Position numbers and translations under genes: made by a program
DNA from: Fragilaria crotonensis
Taxonomy: Eukaryota; Bacillariophyta; Fragilariophyceae; Fragilariales; Fragilariaceae
Length of the DNA stretch: 27,270 bases
Assembly: GCA_022925895.1 (NCBI GenBank)
Contig: JAKSYS010000757.1
Span: 1-27,270, forward strand
Direction of reading: 5' to 3'
The notes under the pieces: generated by a model
What the model was told of the DNA's origin: nothing
The model's database searches: none
What the model saw: only the letters and a program-made list of their open reading frames with translations
Shown: in pieces, positions 10,901 through 19,184 of the stretch
Numbering within the stretch: the stretch's first letter is position 1
Layout: every line of letters starts with the position of its first letter

Positions 10901-11164
10901 TCTGTTCCATTGTAGTGGAGGTTCTCATTAACCATGCAAGACCGTGACTTGCAAAAGTTTACCTCGCAGAAAAGCCTCAAGGATGGCTTGCAATCTCATT
11001 TTGGAGACGACATTCCGGCACAGATGGAAGCGCCATGGGACATGCCAAGTCCTTCTGCACCAATACTGTCCAAAGGCGACTGTAACGTTATTGAGTCCAC
11101 CCCCATACGTATCCACAACACTATGACACTATATTCCTGCTCATTACTGTATAACTCCCTCAAG
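7959..11164. other. 3.2-kb stretch without a convincing gene
   Basis: No recognisable protein family is present. Short ORFs at 8399-8662, 8699-8887 and 9281-9694 show no motifs. A plus-strand ORF at 10037-10378 contains LLFGPQAWYHRFL, which faintly recalls the LYG..(Q)..AWY segment of copia reverse transcriptases, but the surrounding sequence does not support it. AT-rich degenerate DNA of this kind usually represents old transposon remains. A candidate spliced minus-strand ORF at 9433-9828 is listed separately. Confidence 0.5.
9433..9828 (-). other. candidate small spliced ORF with two GT-AG introns
   Basis: On the minus strand an ATG at 9826-9828 opens a 16-nt exon ending CCAG before GTATGT. 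A 134-nt candidate intron (9679-9812) ends TCTTTTTTCAG. The next 128-nt exon is open and ends before GTGAGT. A second candidate intron of 109 nt (9442-9550) ends TTTTGCAG. The spliced frame stops at 9433, giving 50 residues. The splice consensus is good at all four sites and intron lengths suit diatoms. However, the peptide is short and unlike anything known, so it could be a remnant or coincidence. Confidence 0.2.
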
Positions 11165-11269
11165 ATGATGACGATGATGAAAGTGCCGATCGTTCTGAGC
11201 TTCGGGTTTTTTATGTTGGCAATCGTTCGTGCTCAGGGCGATCCAGAATGGAATCGTCCGTACAATTAA
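11165..11269 (+). CDS. very short ORF with signal-peptide-like sequence
   Basis: A 34-residue ORF begins with two Met codons and a Lys, followed by a hydrophobic core (VPIVLSFGFFMLAIV) and RAQG, a plausible signal peptidase site. The mature part would be only about 11 residues. It could be the first exon of a gene whose remainder is lost or unrecognised, or chance. The same frame is open further upstream to 10934 without any recognisable domain. Confidence 0.2.
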   Translation: MMTMMKVPIVLSFGFFMLAIVRAQGDPEWNRPYN

Positions 11270-11390
11270 TACCAGAAGCTACGATGGTACGACTACTGAA
11301 TTTCTCTTCGTAGAAATTCATTCACCGTGTGCACACGAACCGCCGCATTGGAGCTGGTAGTATGCTAGCAACATACGTTACGGGGTGTGA

Positions 11391-11467
11391 TGATTACTGA
11401 TTACTGATTACTGATGACTGATGACTGATGACTGATGACTGATGACTGATGACTGATGACTGATGAC
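11391..11467. repeat. heptanucleotide microsatellite (TGATTAC)3(TGATGAC)8
   Basis: Eleven perfect 7-bp units run without interruption: three TGATTAC, then eight TGATGAC. The switch by one base, T to G at the fifth position, divides the array into two homogeneous blocks. It lies between the small ORF ending at 11269 and the SRRM1-like gene. The rest of 11270-11658 shows no gene. Confidence 0.95.
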
Positions 11468-11658
11468 ATACTGGAGCACGTCGTTATTCGTACCGTCGTA
11501 CTGGTACTGTCAATCGTCAACTGTCCTCTGGCTGCTATGCATACCCATTACGTCGTACTTGTACCCATGGTCAAGCAATCTTACGCAAATACCTTGAGGG
11601 CTGCAAGTTGCAAGCCGAAAGTTCTGTGGCGGTGAGTGGCAGGTGGCAGGGAGTAGAA

Positions 11659-12672
11659 ATGCAAAACGACATTTTGTCTGCAACCAGATACTCTCACGCC
11701 ATGCCAACAATAAAAGGAACCGCTAGTGTCTCTGATGACCATGCTATGTCCAAGCAGCTCAGGCAGACCAAGTTCCCGAAGATTTTTTCCACGAAAGTTA
11801 GGATTGACAAAGTCAACGTTCCCGTCATGTCGCAGTGGATCGAGAAACGTATTGCCGAAATTCTTGGTTTTGAAGATGAGATCGTTGCGTCGATGGCAAT
11901 CAACCTATTTCTAGAACCACAGGATGGGATGGATCCACGAAGAGCGCAATTAAATTTGGCTGGATTTTTAGGCGATGAGCAATCAGCCCTGTTTTGCGAC
12001 TCATTGTGGAGACTTCTCCTTGATGCTCAAGACCAAACCGCTGGGATTCCAACAGTGATACTCGAAGAAAAGAAGACAAAGATGCAGCTTGAAAAAGAAC
12101 AACTAGAGGCGCTTCTGGCGGAGGAAAAGTGCCTTCGGCTTCCAAATGACGATGCCCAGCATCGTAGGCCGGTGGAATATCCCGAAAGGAACCAGCGTGG
12201 TCGAGAACTCGAACGAAGACCACCACCAAATCAATATCACCGCCACCCGCAGGTGAACAGAGTGCCTCCTCCTCATCCACAACGAATCAGTCCAGCACGT
12301 CCCAGTGTAGACGAATTTGGACGAGTTACTCAAGACGGTGACGATGTGCGGAAGCCAAGAGCTCATGGTGGCGACCGTGATCGACCTTCCAGAGGTCCTC
12401 GGGACCGAGGCGATATTGAGCACCAACCTGAGCGTCGGTCCCGTCGTAGCGTTTACCCAGAGGAGCGTCGAGGACGACACTGTAGCGACGATCGGCGCAG
12501 GTTTCAAAGGGATAATCCGCGATACAATGAGCGAGATGAGTATAGGCGACGACGCCCCAGAGAGGAAAGGAGACGACGGCGATCGAGATCATCGTCGTCG
12601 AGTTCAAGATCGAGGTCCTCACCGTCCAGATCGCGATCTCGATCAACTTCCCGATCCAGATCTCCTTCTTAG
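11659..12672 (+). CDS. SRRM1: SRRM1-like splicing coactivator (PWI domain, RS-rich tail)
   Basis: The protein would act in the nucleus as a serine/arginine-rich coactivator of pre-mRNA splicing, binding nucleic acid through its PWI domain. Residues about 37-125 form the PWI domain: TKFPKIFSTKVRIDKV, then QWIEKRIAEILGFEDEIV (Q replaces the usual P before WI), then LNLAGFLGDEQS and a leucine-rich end followed by AGIP. This order closely matches the N-terminal domain of animal SRm160. A charged helical stretch follows, then Pro- and Arg-rich repeats, ending in about 35 residues of RS/SR dipeptides. The ATG at 11659 gives 337 residues. In-frame ATGs at 11701 and 11746 also lie ahead of the domain, so the start is uncertain. 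No frameshift or intron is seen. It converges on ATG12, with 58 bp between the stops. Confidence 0.9.
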   Translation: MQNDILSATRYSHAMPTIKGTASVSDDHAMSKQLRQTKFPKIFSTKVRIDKVNVPVMSQWIEKRIAEILGFEDEIVASMAINLFLEPQDGMDPRRAQLNLAGFLGDEQSALFCDSLWRLLLDAQDQTAGIPTVILEEKKTKMQLEKEQLEALLAEEKCLRLPNDDAQHRRPVEYPERNQRGRELERRPPPNQYHRHPQVNRVPPPHPQRISPARPSVDEFGRVTQDGDDVRKPRAHGGDRDRPSRGPRDRGDIEHQPERRSRRSVYPEERRGRHCSDDRRRFQRDNPRYNERDEYRRRRPREERRRRRSRSSSSSSRSRSSPSRSRSRSTSRSRSPS

Positions 12673-12730
12673 ACGGTGACTTTTCGTAGAAGAGAAGCAT
12701 GCACTGCCTATACGTTACTCTCTACCTAAA

Positions 12731-13030
12731 CTAGCCCCACGCTTCTTGTAGACTGTAGTGAAGTACAAGCTCGTCGCGAACCGAAAATGCATCGTTGAGG
12801 TCTTGCAGGAGTTCATCAGGCGACGGGACAAAGGCCGAGTTGCAATAAAGAAAAAGACTCTGCCCACTTTCAAGCTTTAGCATCTTTCGAAGAAACCCCG
12901 ACACTGATATAAACCTTTGATGCGCAGGTATGTGGAATTTCGTTTTCTTCAAAATGGGGGCGGATCCGGCGGCAACGAAGTGCACCTTGACTTTCCCCAT
13001 CGTCGTTTCGACATCGTTGTCCTTTGTCAT
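12731..13030 (-). CDS. ATG12: ATG12, ubiquitin-like autophagy conjugation protein
   Basis: Intact 99-residue protein. It starts KVKVHFVAAGSAPILKKTKF, continues with LRKMLKLESGQSLFLYCNSAF and PSPDELLQDL, and ends with AWG. These are hallmarks of the ATG12 ubiquitin fold, including NSAF.P.PDE and the C-terminal Gly by which ATG12 is linked to a Lys of ATG5 through the E1-like ATG7 and E2-like ATG10. The ATG5-ATG12 complex then promotes ATG8 lipidation on autophagosome membranes. The frame is open upstream to a TTG at 13063, but the first ATG is at 13030. The disordered N-terminus is only about 12 residues, shorter than in animals, so most of the protein is the folded domain. Confidence 0.93.
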   Translation of the reverse strand: MTKDNDVETTMGKVKVHFVAAGSAPILKKTKFHIPAHQRFISVSGFLRKMLKLESGQSLFLYCNSAFVPSPDELLQDLNDAFSVRDELVLHYSLQEAWG

Positions 13031-13659
13031 ATTCCTCTGAGAACCTCTACCTTTGATCGACAACGTCAGGTTTTGCGCTCATTTCGGGCAAGCGGTAGCG
13101 GATGATATTGATGGATGTCCTCGGTGGCGTAAAGGACGTTATTCAATGTGCTCGTCGTGTTTCTCCCATAAGTCTCCAACCTCCAACCCCGTCTGTCGAT
13201 GGTATGAATAGGCTACTGGAATCGTCCAGTACCTGTACCGGTCAGATACAACAAATAACCTCATTAGTAGAAGTGCGAGTGATGTGACGTACAGACGAAA
13301 TTGATTGCACAACTGAATACTGAGAGTACAATTCCAAAGATTCCAACAACCCAAGAATCCATCGGAGGCCAAAACTAATGTCAGTCATTAAAGGCCAGTA
13401 TTAAGAACAGAGAAGAATGGACCAAAGTCCATGATAAATGATCAGAGAAGAATGGGAACGAGTCCCAAGGAAAGAAGAACAAGACTAAGGCCATTCCTTG
13501 TACGGAAAACATTGTTTTTGTTGAAGGAGAGGTTTTTATCAGCCATGCCCTTATATGAAAACAGGTTTCACAAGAAGGTCTAACAAGAAGGAAACGTTCA
13601 TTGTTTTCAGTCGGACGAGTGGTGTTCAATTCGCACAGTTTTGGTACACATTGTGCCTT
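13031..13659. other. ATG12 upstream region and flank of the gypsy insertion
   Basis: No gene is seen. The motif CAGAGAAGAATGG occurs twice (around 13407 and 13442). At about 13486 the sequence TAAGGCCATTCCTTGTACGG resembles the start of the repeat pair found at 21388 and 22001, so this flank may hold a diverged copy. Regulatory elements for ATG12 would lie in the first part but none can be named. Confidence 0.4.
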
Positions 13660-13664
13660 CCTCT

Positions 13665-14078
13665 TGCAGTACACCTCACGTGCCCTTAGCGTAGTGCAAT
13701 ACAGTATACTATATTACTAGTATCCAGTACTACAATACAATGGCCATGTATAGTACTTGGACATACCGGTAGGCTAGTAATAAAATAGTACAGTGTAACA
13801 TTACAACACTGATCCTGTACCACAGTACAACTGTACAAAAATGTGTGATTATCTCTTAACTAGGATAAGAACTAGTTGACAACTCTTGGAGACTCAATGA
13901 GAGTTCAAGAGAATAAAAATGAGAACAGTTCAATCCCATCTGGGATGGGATGAAATGGGACTGCTCCAAATTCTTTATTAACTAGTCTCATAACTTTTAG
14001 TTAACCCACTTTATCACCCCACCATTAAAACTAACTGCAAATTACTTGTTAAAAACTGATTACTTCGCGCGTAGGGCA
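13665..14078 (+). repeat. 5' LTR of the gypsy element
   Basis: This 414-bp repeat runs from TGCAGTACACC to GTAGGGCA. Against the 3' LTR it has G for A at 13680, T for C in GAGAGTTCAAG, an extra ACC near 14021, and C for T in TACTTCGCGC. Many short GTAC and CTAGT palindromes occur in its first half. The promoter should lie here, but no certain TATA box can be assigned. Confidence 0.97.
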
Positions 14079-14079
14079 C

Positions 14080-14112
14080 AGTGAATTCACTCCCAGTGGT
14101 CAGTACATCACC
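14080..14112 (+). promoter_or_regulatory. gypsy leader with a 12-bp palindrome; primer site unclear
   Basis: One base after the 5' LTR lies the perfect palindrome AGTGAATTCACT (14080-14091), followed by CCCAGTGGTCAGTACATCACC up to the gag ATG. Gypsy primer binding sites normally begin with TGG within a few bases of the LTR. The only TGG here is at 14096, about 18 bases in. The leader is only 34 nt long, which is short for the group. No tRNA match can be named by eye. Confidence 0.4.
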
Positions 14113-14571
14113 ATGACAAATAAAAATAAAGGTAAGCGCAAAGCGTCTGAAAATTCGTCTGCGGAACATGTCGCATTCCGTCAGTCGAACCTCGCGTTGA
14201 ATCCGCCGTCGATTTATTTCGATAGGCCCAAGAAATCGACAGAGAAATCTGACGATGAGGGCAACTATAAAAAAATTGATGTCCCGATTGAAGCTGGAAA
14301 TGCGAACTCCAAAAATATCGAAAAGAGAATTCGTTTGTTTGGAGACTACGACACCTCGCCGGAAGCGTGGGTGAAGTGGCGCATAGAGCTCGAGGAAGTC
14401 ATTCGTGACTATCCGCTCGAGTCCGGCGAACAAAAAACGTCTATGGCGCTTGCACTACTTAAGGGCAGTGCAAGAGACAAATTCCAGCAAACGTGGCGTA
14501 GACTCGATACGGAGAACGTGGCGGGTCCGCACGACAGAGGAAGACTCCAAATGAGATTTTCCAGCTGGTGA
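14113..14571 (+). CDS. gag: gypsy Gag, N-terminal part
   Basis: This ORF encodes 152 residues starting at the first ATG after the leader. The first 80 residues are basic and polar. Then comes a capsid-like retrotransposon Gag segment (IRLFGDYDTSPEAWVKWRI, later ALLKGSARDKFQQTW). The frame ends at TGA 14569-14571, in the middle of the capsid domain. The domain continues in the -1 frame (KTPNEIFQLVMTEVGKSYFP), which is already open before this stop. The last dozen or so residues here (GPHDRG...RFSSW) are probably out-of-frame sequence. Either a 1-nt deletion hit this copy or the element uses a -1 shift. TGA overlaps the next ATG as TGATG. Confidence 0.85.
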   Translation: MTNKNKGKRKASENSSAEHVAFRQSNLALNPPSIYFDRPKKSTEKSDDEGNYKKIDVPIEAGNANSKNIEKRIRLFGDYDTSPEAWVKWRIELEEVIRDYPLESGEQKTSMALALLKGSARDKFQQTWRRLDTENVAGPHDRGRLQMRFSSW

Positions 14572-17500
14572 TGACGGAAGTTGGTAAGTCTTACTTCCCA
14601 ATCTTGCATGCGTACCAGAAACAGGTGGTGTACATGCAGCATTACCTACGTCTTGGAAGTCATACGGTTCGTAACTTTGCTACGCGTTTACGCGAGTTAA
14701 ATAATTACTTACCGTATTTTCCACGGGAAGAAGGTAAGGCTGAACCGTCTAAATTGTCTGATGATGACTTGATTCAAATTCTCAACCAGGCGAAGCCTGA
14801 AGAATGGCAAGCGGTCATTCTTGGTGCAAATATTGAACTTTACAAGTTCGATTTTCAAGGCACTGTTGATTATTTTGAGAAACTTGAACTCAGACAGGCA
14901 CTCGAGGCCAAACGTTGTAAGGTGGATAAAACCGATAACCCTGAGGGCACGAAAAAGGGCAATTGGAACAATAAGTCCGCTGACAAAATGGCAACGGCCA
15001 AAACACAGTCGTCTAAGTATAAGAAGTGTGCGCATTGCGGTCGTACAAATCATACTACGAAAGACTGTTGGTTTAACCCTGAAAACAAAGGGAAGCAAAA
15101 ACCTGGCAAGAAAAACGTCGGTTCTACGGACCGAAATGTCTTGATGACGCAGGAGCAGTTTAACGCTATCCTTGAGCGTCTTCCACGCAACCCGAAGTCT
15201 GGCAAGCGTAAGGTCCGCGACCGCGACTTTACACCTGAGAATTCGGATGCAGAAATCGTGGAAATGTTCAGTCCAAAGACCACAATTAGCACAGTAGACA
15301 CTAAGGACGATAGTGATGCAAGTTCTATCTACTTTGGTCTATTTTCTAGCGAGATATTGCCATCCAAAGATGGCCATGGCAGCAAGAAGCAAAAACAAAA
15401 ACACAAAACCACCGAAGTCGTGGGCGAAGTGATGGGAACAGGCAAACCCGGCATCGTTCGCATTTTGCTAGACACTGGAGCATCTGCGACAATTATACTT
15501 AAGGATGCGATACGGGGCTTAACTGGACCGGTATTCAAAACATCACATACACGATGGCATACTATGGGTGGTCAGTTCGTAACTAAATTACAACGGGAAA
15601 TTAAATTCAAATTACCCGAGTTTAGTACGTCAAAGATAGTACAATGGGTGTGTCATGAGGACACACATACACTGCGTAAGAATGCACAGTATGACATGAT
15701 CATTGGTGCAGATTTACTATCAGAATTAGGTATTAAAATTAATTTCAATACGCAACGGATAGTATGGGAAGGTGTAGAAATTCCCATGAAAGAAAAACAT
15801 GTAATATCCGATCTACAGAATGCTACAGCTATCTACTACCACAGTATCGAACCTACGGTACTCAAAGAAGCAGAAGCAAGACAGAAACGTATATTGGATG
15901 CAGACTATAGTGCGTTAGATATTGATGACTACGCACACATGGAAACGCATCTAAGTAACGACCAACAAGAACAACTCATACATTCATTACAAAAGTATCC
16001 GAAGTTGTTTCGTGGAGGACTGGGCGTACTTAACGTACCTCCCGTGCATCTCGAGCTACGGCCCTTAAGTAAAGATGAGAAGCCGTATCACGCTCGTCCA
16101 TTTCCTATACCGAAGTGTTACGAGGAAACGACGAAGAAAGAAATTAAACGTCTATGCGACATTGGAGTATTAACGAAGTGCAATGACTCCGAGTGGGCGG
16201 CACCAACGTTCATACAGCCTAAAAAGACTGGTGACGTTCGAGTCCTAACGGACTTTCGTGTACTTAATAGGTACATCAAACGTAAACCATACCCCTTACC
16301 CAAGATTGCTGACCTTCTTCAGAAACTTGAAGGGATTAATTGGGCAACGGCTTTGGATCTAAGTATGGGCTACTACCATATTATACTGGATAAAGAATCC
16401 AGCTATCTATGTACGATGATTGTACCATGGGGTAAATATCGCTACTGTCGCCTACCTATGGGCTTAAACGGCAGTCCTGATATCTTTCAGGCCATAATTA
16501 ACGACATTATGGGAGACTTGCCTAATGTACGTGCGTACCTAGATGACATACTGATTACAACTGCAGGTTCCTACGCGGACCATCTTCAGCATGTTGAACT
16601 CGTACTGCAACGCCTAACAGATGTTGGCTTTGCCGTTAACTTACGTAAATCCTCGTTCGCTGTGACCGAGATTGATTACTTAGGATATTGGATTACTCGT
16701 CGCGGTATCCAACCTCAACCTAAGAAAGTGGAAGCGATTATGCGGCTGACACCACCAACTACCAAACGGCAGTTAAGACGTTTCTTAGGTATGATCAATT
16801 ACTACCGTGACATGTGGCGACGTAGAAGTCACATATTAGCACCGCTTACGGCAATGTGTTCTGCCAAAGCTAAATTTATTTGGCATGATAAAGAACAGAA
16901 AGCCTTCGAAGACATTAAGGCTATAATTAGTCGAGAGACATTACTGGCTTATCCAGATTTCTCTAAAGACTTTCATATTTATACGGACTCCAGCGATTAT
17001 CAACTGGGAGCAGTCATAATGCAAAATGACCGTCCGTTAGCCTTCTACAGTAGGAAACTTAACAGCGCTCAAAAACGTTACACGACTGGGGAGCAAGAAC
17101 TGTTATCCATAGTAGAAACGCTTAAAGAATTCAAAAATATACTATTGGGTCAAAAGCTGATAGTACATACAGATCATAAGAATCTCCTATATCAGAAAAT
17201 GTCCACCGATCGTATTATACGATGGAGACTCCTAATTGAAGAGTTTGGACCTACATTCCTACACATAAAAGGAGAAAAGAACGTCATTGCTGACGCCTTG
17301 TCACAATTAGATGCAAACTTCAATGAGAAGTTGCCTACAGAGCCTACGAATGATAGTATGGCTTATATCTTCATGACAAAGACAGATGTAAAAGAAACTG
17401 ACTTTCCGTTAAGTCCAACACTAATCGCTAAGTACCAGCGGTTAGATAACGAACTCAAACAAAGAAGTACGAAATCAAAGAGTCAGAATTTCAATACCAA

Positions 17501-18557
17501 AACAATTGAAGGAGTTGAGGTCATTACGTACCAAGGAAAAATATATATTCCTATTCAACTTCAACAACGCGTAGTTGCTTGGTATCATGAGTACCTAGCA
17601 CATCCTGGCGAATCACGTACTGAAGCAACGATACGTCAAACATGTACGTGGCCGAAATTACGTAGCCACGTTGAGACATTTTGTAAGACATGTCGTACAT
17701 GTCAGTTGTTTAAGAAACAACGGAAGAAGTATGGGCACTTACCGCCTAAGGAAGCCGAAGAACTTCCATGGTCTCGTGTCAACGTAGACTTGATTGGACC
17801 ATACGTTGTACGTACTCCAACGGCTACACATACACTCCGTGCGTTGACTATGATCGATCCTGTGACAGGATGGTTTGAAGTCATTTCAATATCAGATAAG
17901 AACGCCCATACGGTTATGGAGGCGTTTAATAATACGTGGTTAACAAGATATCCACGACCCCAATACATAGGGTATGATAACGGTACCGAATTCAAAGCAC
18001 AGTTCAAACAAATGTGCGAGAATTATGGTATGAAAGAAAAACCGTCATCTAGTTACAATCCGCAATCAAACGGTATTGTAGAACGAGTACATCAAGTACT
18101 TGGCAATGCACTTCGGACGTTCGAACTCGAGCACAAAGAACTTGATGCAAATGACCCTTGGGGGCCATTCCTAAGTGCAGCCGCATGGGCAATACGTAGT
18201 ACAGTACATACTACGTTAGATGCTACACCCGGACAGTTGGTATTTGGACGCGACATGTTGTTGCCCATCCAATTAAAGACGGATTGGGCTAGAATACGAC
18301 AACGTAAGCAAGACGTCATCAACGCTAATAATAAAAAGGAAAATGCCAAACGCATTGAACACGAGTACCGCGTTGGAGAAAAAGTCCTATTGGAAAAACC
18401 AGGACTGATTTCCAAATTGTCCGCCCCACGTACAGGACCGTATCGGATTACTGAAACCTATGCTAATGGTACAGTACGCATTCAACGTGGCATTGTCAAT
18501 GAACGTGTCAACATACGTCGACTGACGCCATATAAAGAACGCGTACCGCCCAATTAG
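14571..18557 (+). CDS. pol: gypsy Gag C-terminus plus Pol polyprotein
   Basis: An uninterrupted frame of 1,328 codons from ATG 14571 carries the whole enzyme set. Positions here count from the GTG at 14568. The capsid end comes first, then a CCHC knuckle at C154 (CAHCGRTNHTTKDC). The protease LLDTGAS has its catalytic Asp at 302. Reverse transcriptase has the YLDD active site at 657-660. RNase H has TDSS with Asp 807. Integrase has an HHCC zinc finger, then Asp 1074, Asp 1137 and Glu 1172 (spacing 62 and 34) and a GPY module at 1290-1292. All catalytic residues are present, so Pol appears functional. The frame stops at the TAG inside the polypurine tract. The domain order identifies Ty3/gypsy. 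Confidence 0.97.
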   Translation: MTEVGKSYFPILHAYQKQVVYMQHYLRLGSHTVRNFATRLRELNNYLPYFPREEGKAEPSKLSDDDLIQILNQAKPEEWQAVILGANIELYKFDFQGTVDYFEKLELRQALEAKRCKVDKTDNPEGTKKGNWNNKSADKMATAKTQSSKYKKCAHCGRTNHTTKDCWFNPENKGKQKPGKKNVGSTDRNVLMTQEQFNAILERLPRNPKSGKRKVRDRDFTPENSDAEIVEMFSPKTTISTVDTKDDSDASSIYFGLFSSEILPSKDGHGSKKQKQKHKTTEVVGEVMGTGKPGIVRILLDTGASATIILKDAIRGLTGPVFKTSHTRWHTMGGQFVTKLQREIKFKLPEFSTSKIVQWVCHEDTHTLRKNAQYDMIIGADLLSELGIKINFNTQRIVWEGVEIPMKEKHVISDLQNATAIYYHSIEPTVLKEAEARQKRILDADYSALDIDDYAHMETHLSNDQQEQLIHSLQKYPKLFRGGLGVLNVPPVHLELRPLSKDEKPYHARPFPIPKCYEETTKKEIKRLCDIGVLTKCNDSEWAAPTFIQPKKTGDVRVLTDFRVLNRYIKRKPYPLPKIADLLQKLEGINWATALDLSMGYYHIILDKESSYLCTMIVPWGKYRYCRLPMGLNGSPDIFQAIINDIMGDLPNVRAYLDDILITTAGSYADHLQHVELVLQRLTDVGFAVNLRKSSFAVTEIDYLGYWITRRGIQPQPKKVEAIMRLTPPTTKRQLRRFLGMINYYRDMWRRRSHILAPLTAMCSAKAKFIWHDKEQKAFEDIKAIISRETLLAYPDFSKDFHIYTDSSDYQLGAVIMQNDRPLAFYSRKLNSAQKRYTTGEQELLSIVETLKEFKNILLGQKLIVHTDHKNLLYQKMSTDRIIRWRLLIEEFGPTFLHIKGEKNVIADALSQLDANFNEKLPTEPTNDSMAYIFMTKTDVKETDFPLSPTLIAKYQRLDNELKQRSTKSKSQNFNTKTIEGVEVITYQGKIYIPIQLQQRVVAWYHEYLAHPGESRTEATIRQTCTWPKLRSHVETFCKTCRTCQLFKKQRKKYGHLPPKEAEELPWSRVNVDLIGPYVVRTPTATHTLRALTMIDPVTGWFEVISISDKNAHTVMEAFNNTWLTRYPRPQYIGYDNGTEFKAQFKQMCENYGMKEKPSSSYNPQSNGIVERVHQVLGNALRTFELEHKELDANDPWGPFLSAAAWAIRSTVHTTLDATPGQLVFGRDMLLPIQLKTDWARIRQRKQDVINANNKKENAKRIEHEYRVGEKVLLEKPGLISKLSAPRTGPYRITETYANGTVRIQRGIVNERVNIRRLTPYKERVPPN

Positions 18558-18566
18558 GGAAGCGAG
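18556..18566 (+). other. polypurine tract of the gypsy element
   Basis: AGGGAAGCGAG lies directly before the 3' LTR and has one pyrimidine in 11 bases. This is the expected place for the plus-strand primer. It overlaps the last two bases of the pol stop codon, so there is no 3' untranslated spacer. Confidence 0.7.
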
Positions 18567-18977
18567 TGCAGTACACCTCACATGCCCTTAGCGTAGTGCA
18601 ATACAGTATACTATATTACTAGTATCCAGTACTACAATACAATGGCCATGTATAGTACTTGGACATACCGGTAGGCTAGTAATAAAATAGTACAGTGTAA
18701 CATTACAACACTGATCCTGTACCACAGTACAACTGTACAAAAATGTGTGATTATCTCTTAACTAGGATAAGAACTAGTTGACAACTCTTGGAGACTCAAT
18801 GAGAGTCCAAGAGAATAAAAATGAGAACAGTTCAATCCCATCTGGGATGGGATGAAATGGGACTGCTCCAAATTCTTTATTAACTAGTCTCATAACTTTT
18901 AGTTAACCCACTTTATCACCCCATTAAAACTAACTGCAAATTACTTGTTAAAAACTGATTACTTTGCGCGTAGGGCA
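18567..18977 (+). repeat. 3' LTR of the gypsy element
   Basis: This 411-bp repeat has the same TG...CA ends as the 5' LTR and about 99% identity to it. It is followed by the CCTCT target duplication. Just outside it, 18992-19011 forms a small perfect hairpin (GGAGAGTA, loop CAAT, TACTCTCC). Confidence 0.97.
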
Positions 18978-19184
18978 CCTCTATAGTCTCAGGAGAGTAC
19001 AATTACTCTCCCCACAACTGGATGGGCAGAGACATGTTCTGTGATTGACAATGTTGTTCTGATCTCATCAGAGGGCACATATAGTTCTTGAACAAGTAAG
19101 GAAATTGGGTTCACCATTTTACTAGTACTAGAGTGTTCTGTTTTTAATGGCTGCTGACATGTCCCAAGAACGTTATACTAGTAG

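Larger units (their letters stand above)
13660..18982 (+). mobile_element. full-length Ty3/gypsy LTR retrotransposon
   Basis: The element is bounded by LTRs that start TG and end CA, with a perfect 5-bp target duplication CCTCT (13660-13664 and 18978-18982). The internal part has gag and a long gag-pol frame in the gypsy order: protease, reverse transcriptase, RNase H, integrase. The LTRs differ by three substitutions and one 3-bp indel over 411-414 bp, so the insertion is recent. It lies between the ATG12 promoter side and a copia remnant and interrupts no recognised gene. No chromodomain is seen after the integrase. Confidence 0.97.

Noticed and set aside
12103-12507. Antisense ORFs across the SRRM1-like gene
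   Set aside because: They mirror its Arg- and Ser-rich codons and carry no motifs.
14551-14570. Classical slippery heptamer for a -1 gag-pol shift
   Set aside because: No X XXY YYZ sequence in the correct frame was found in the overlap.
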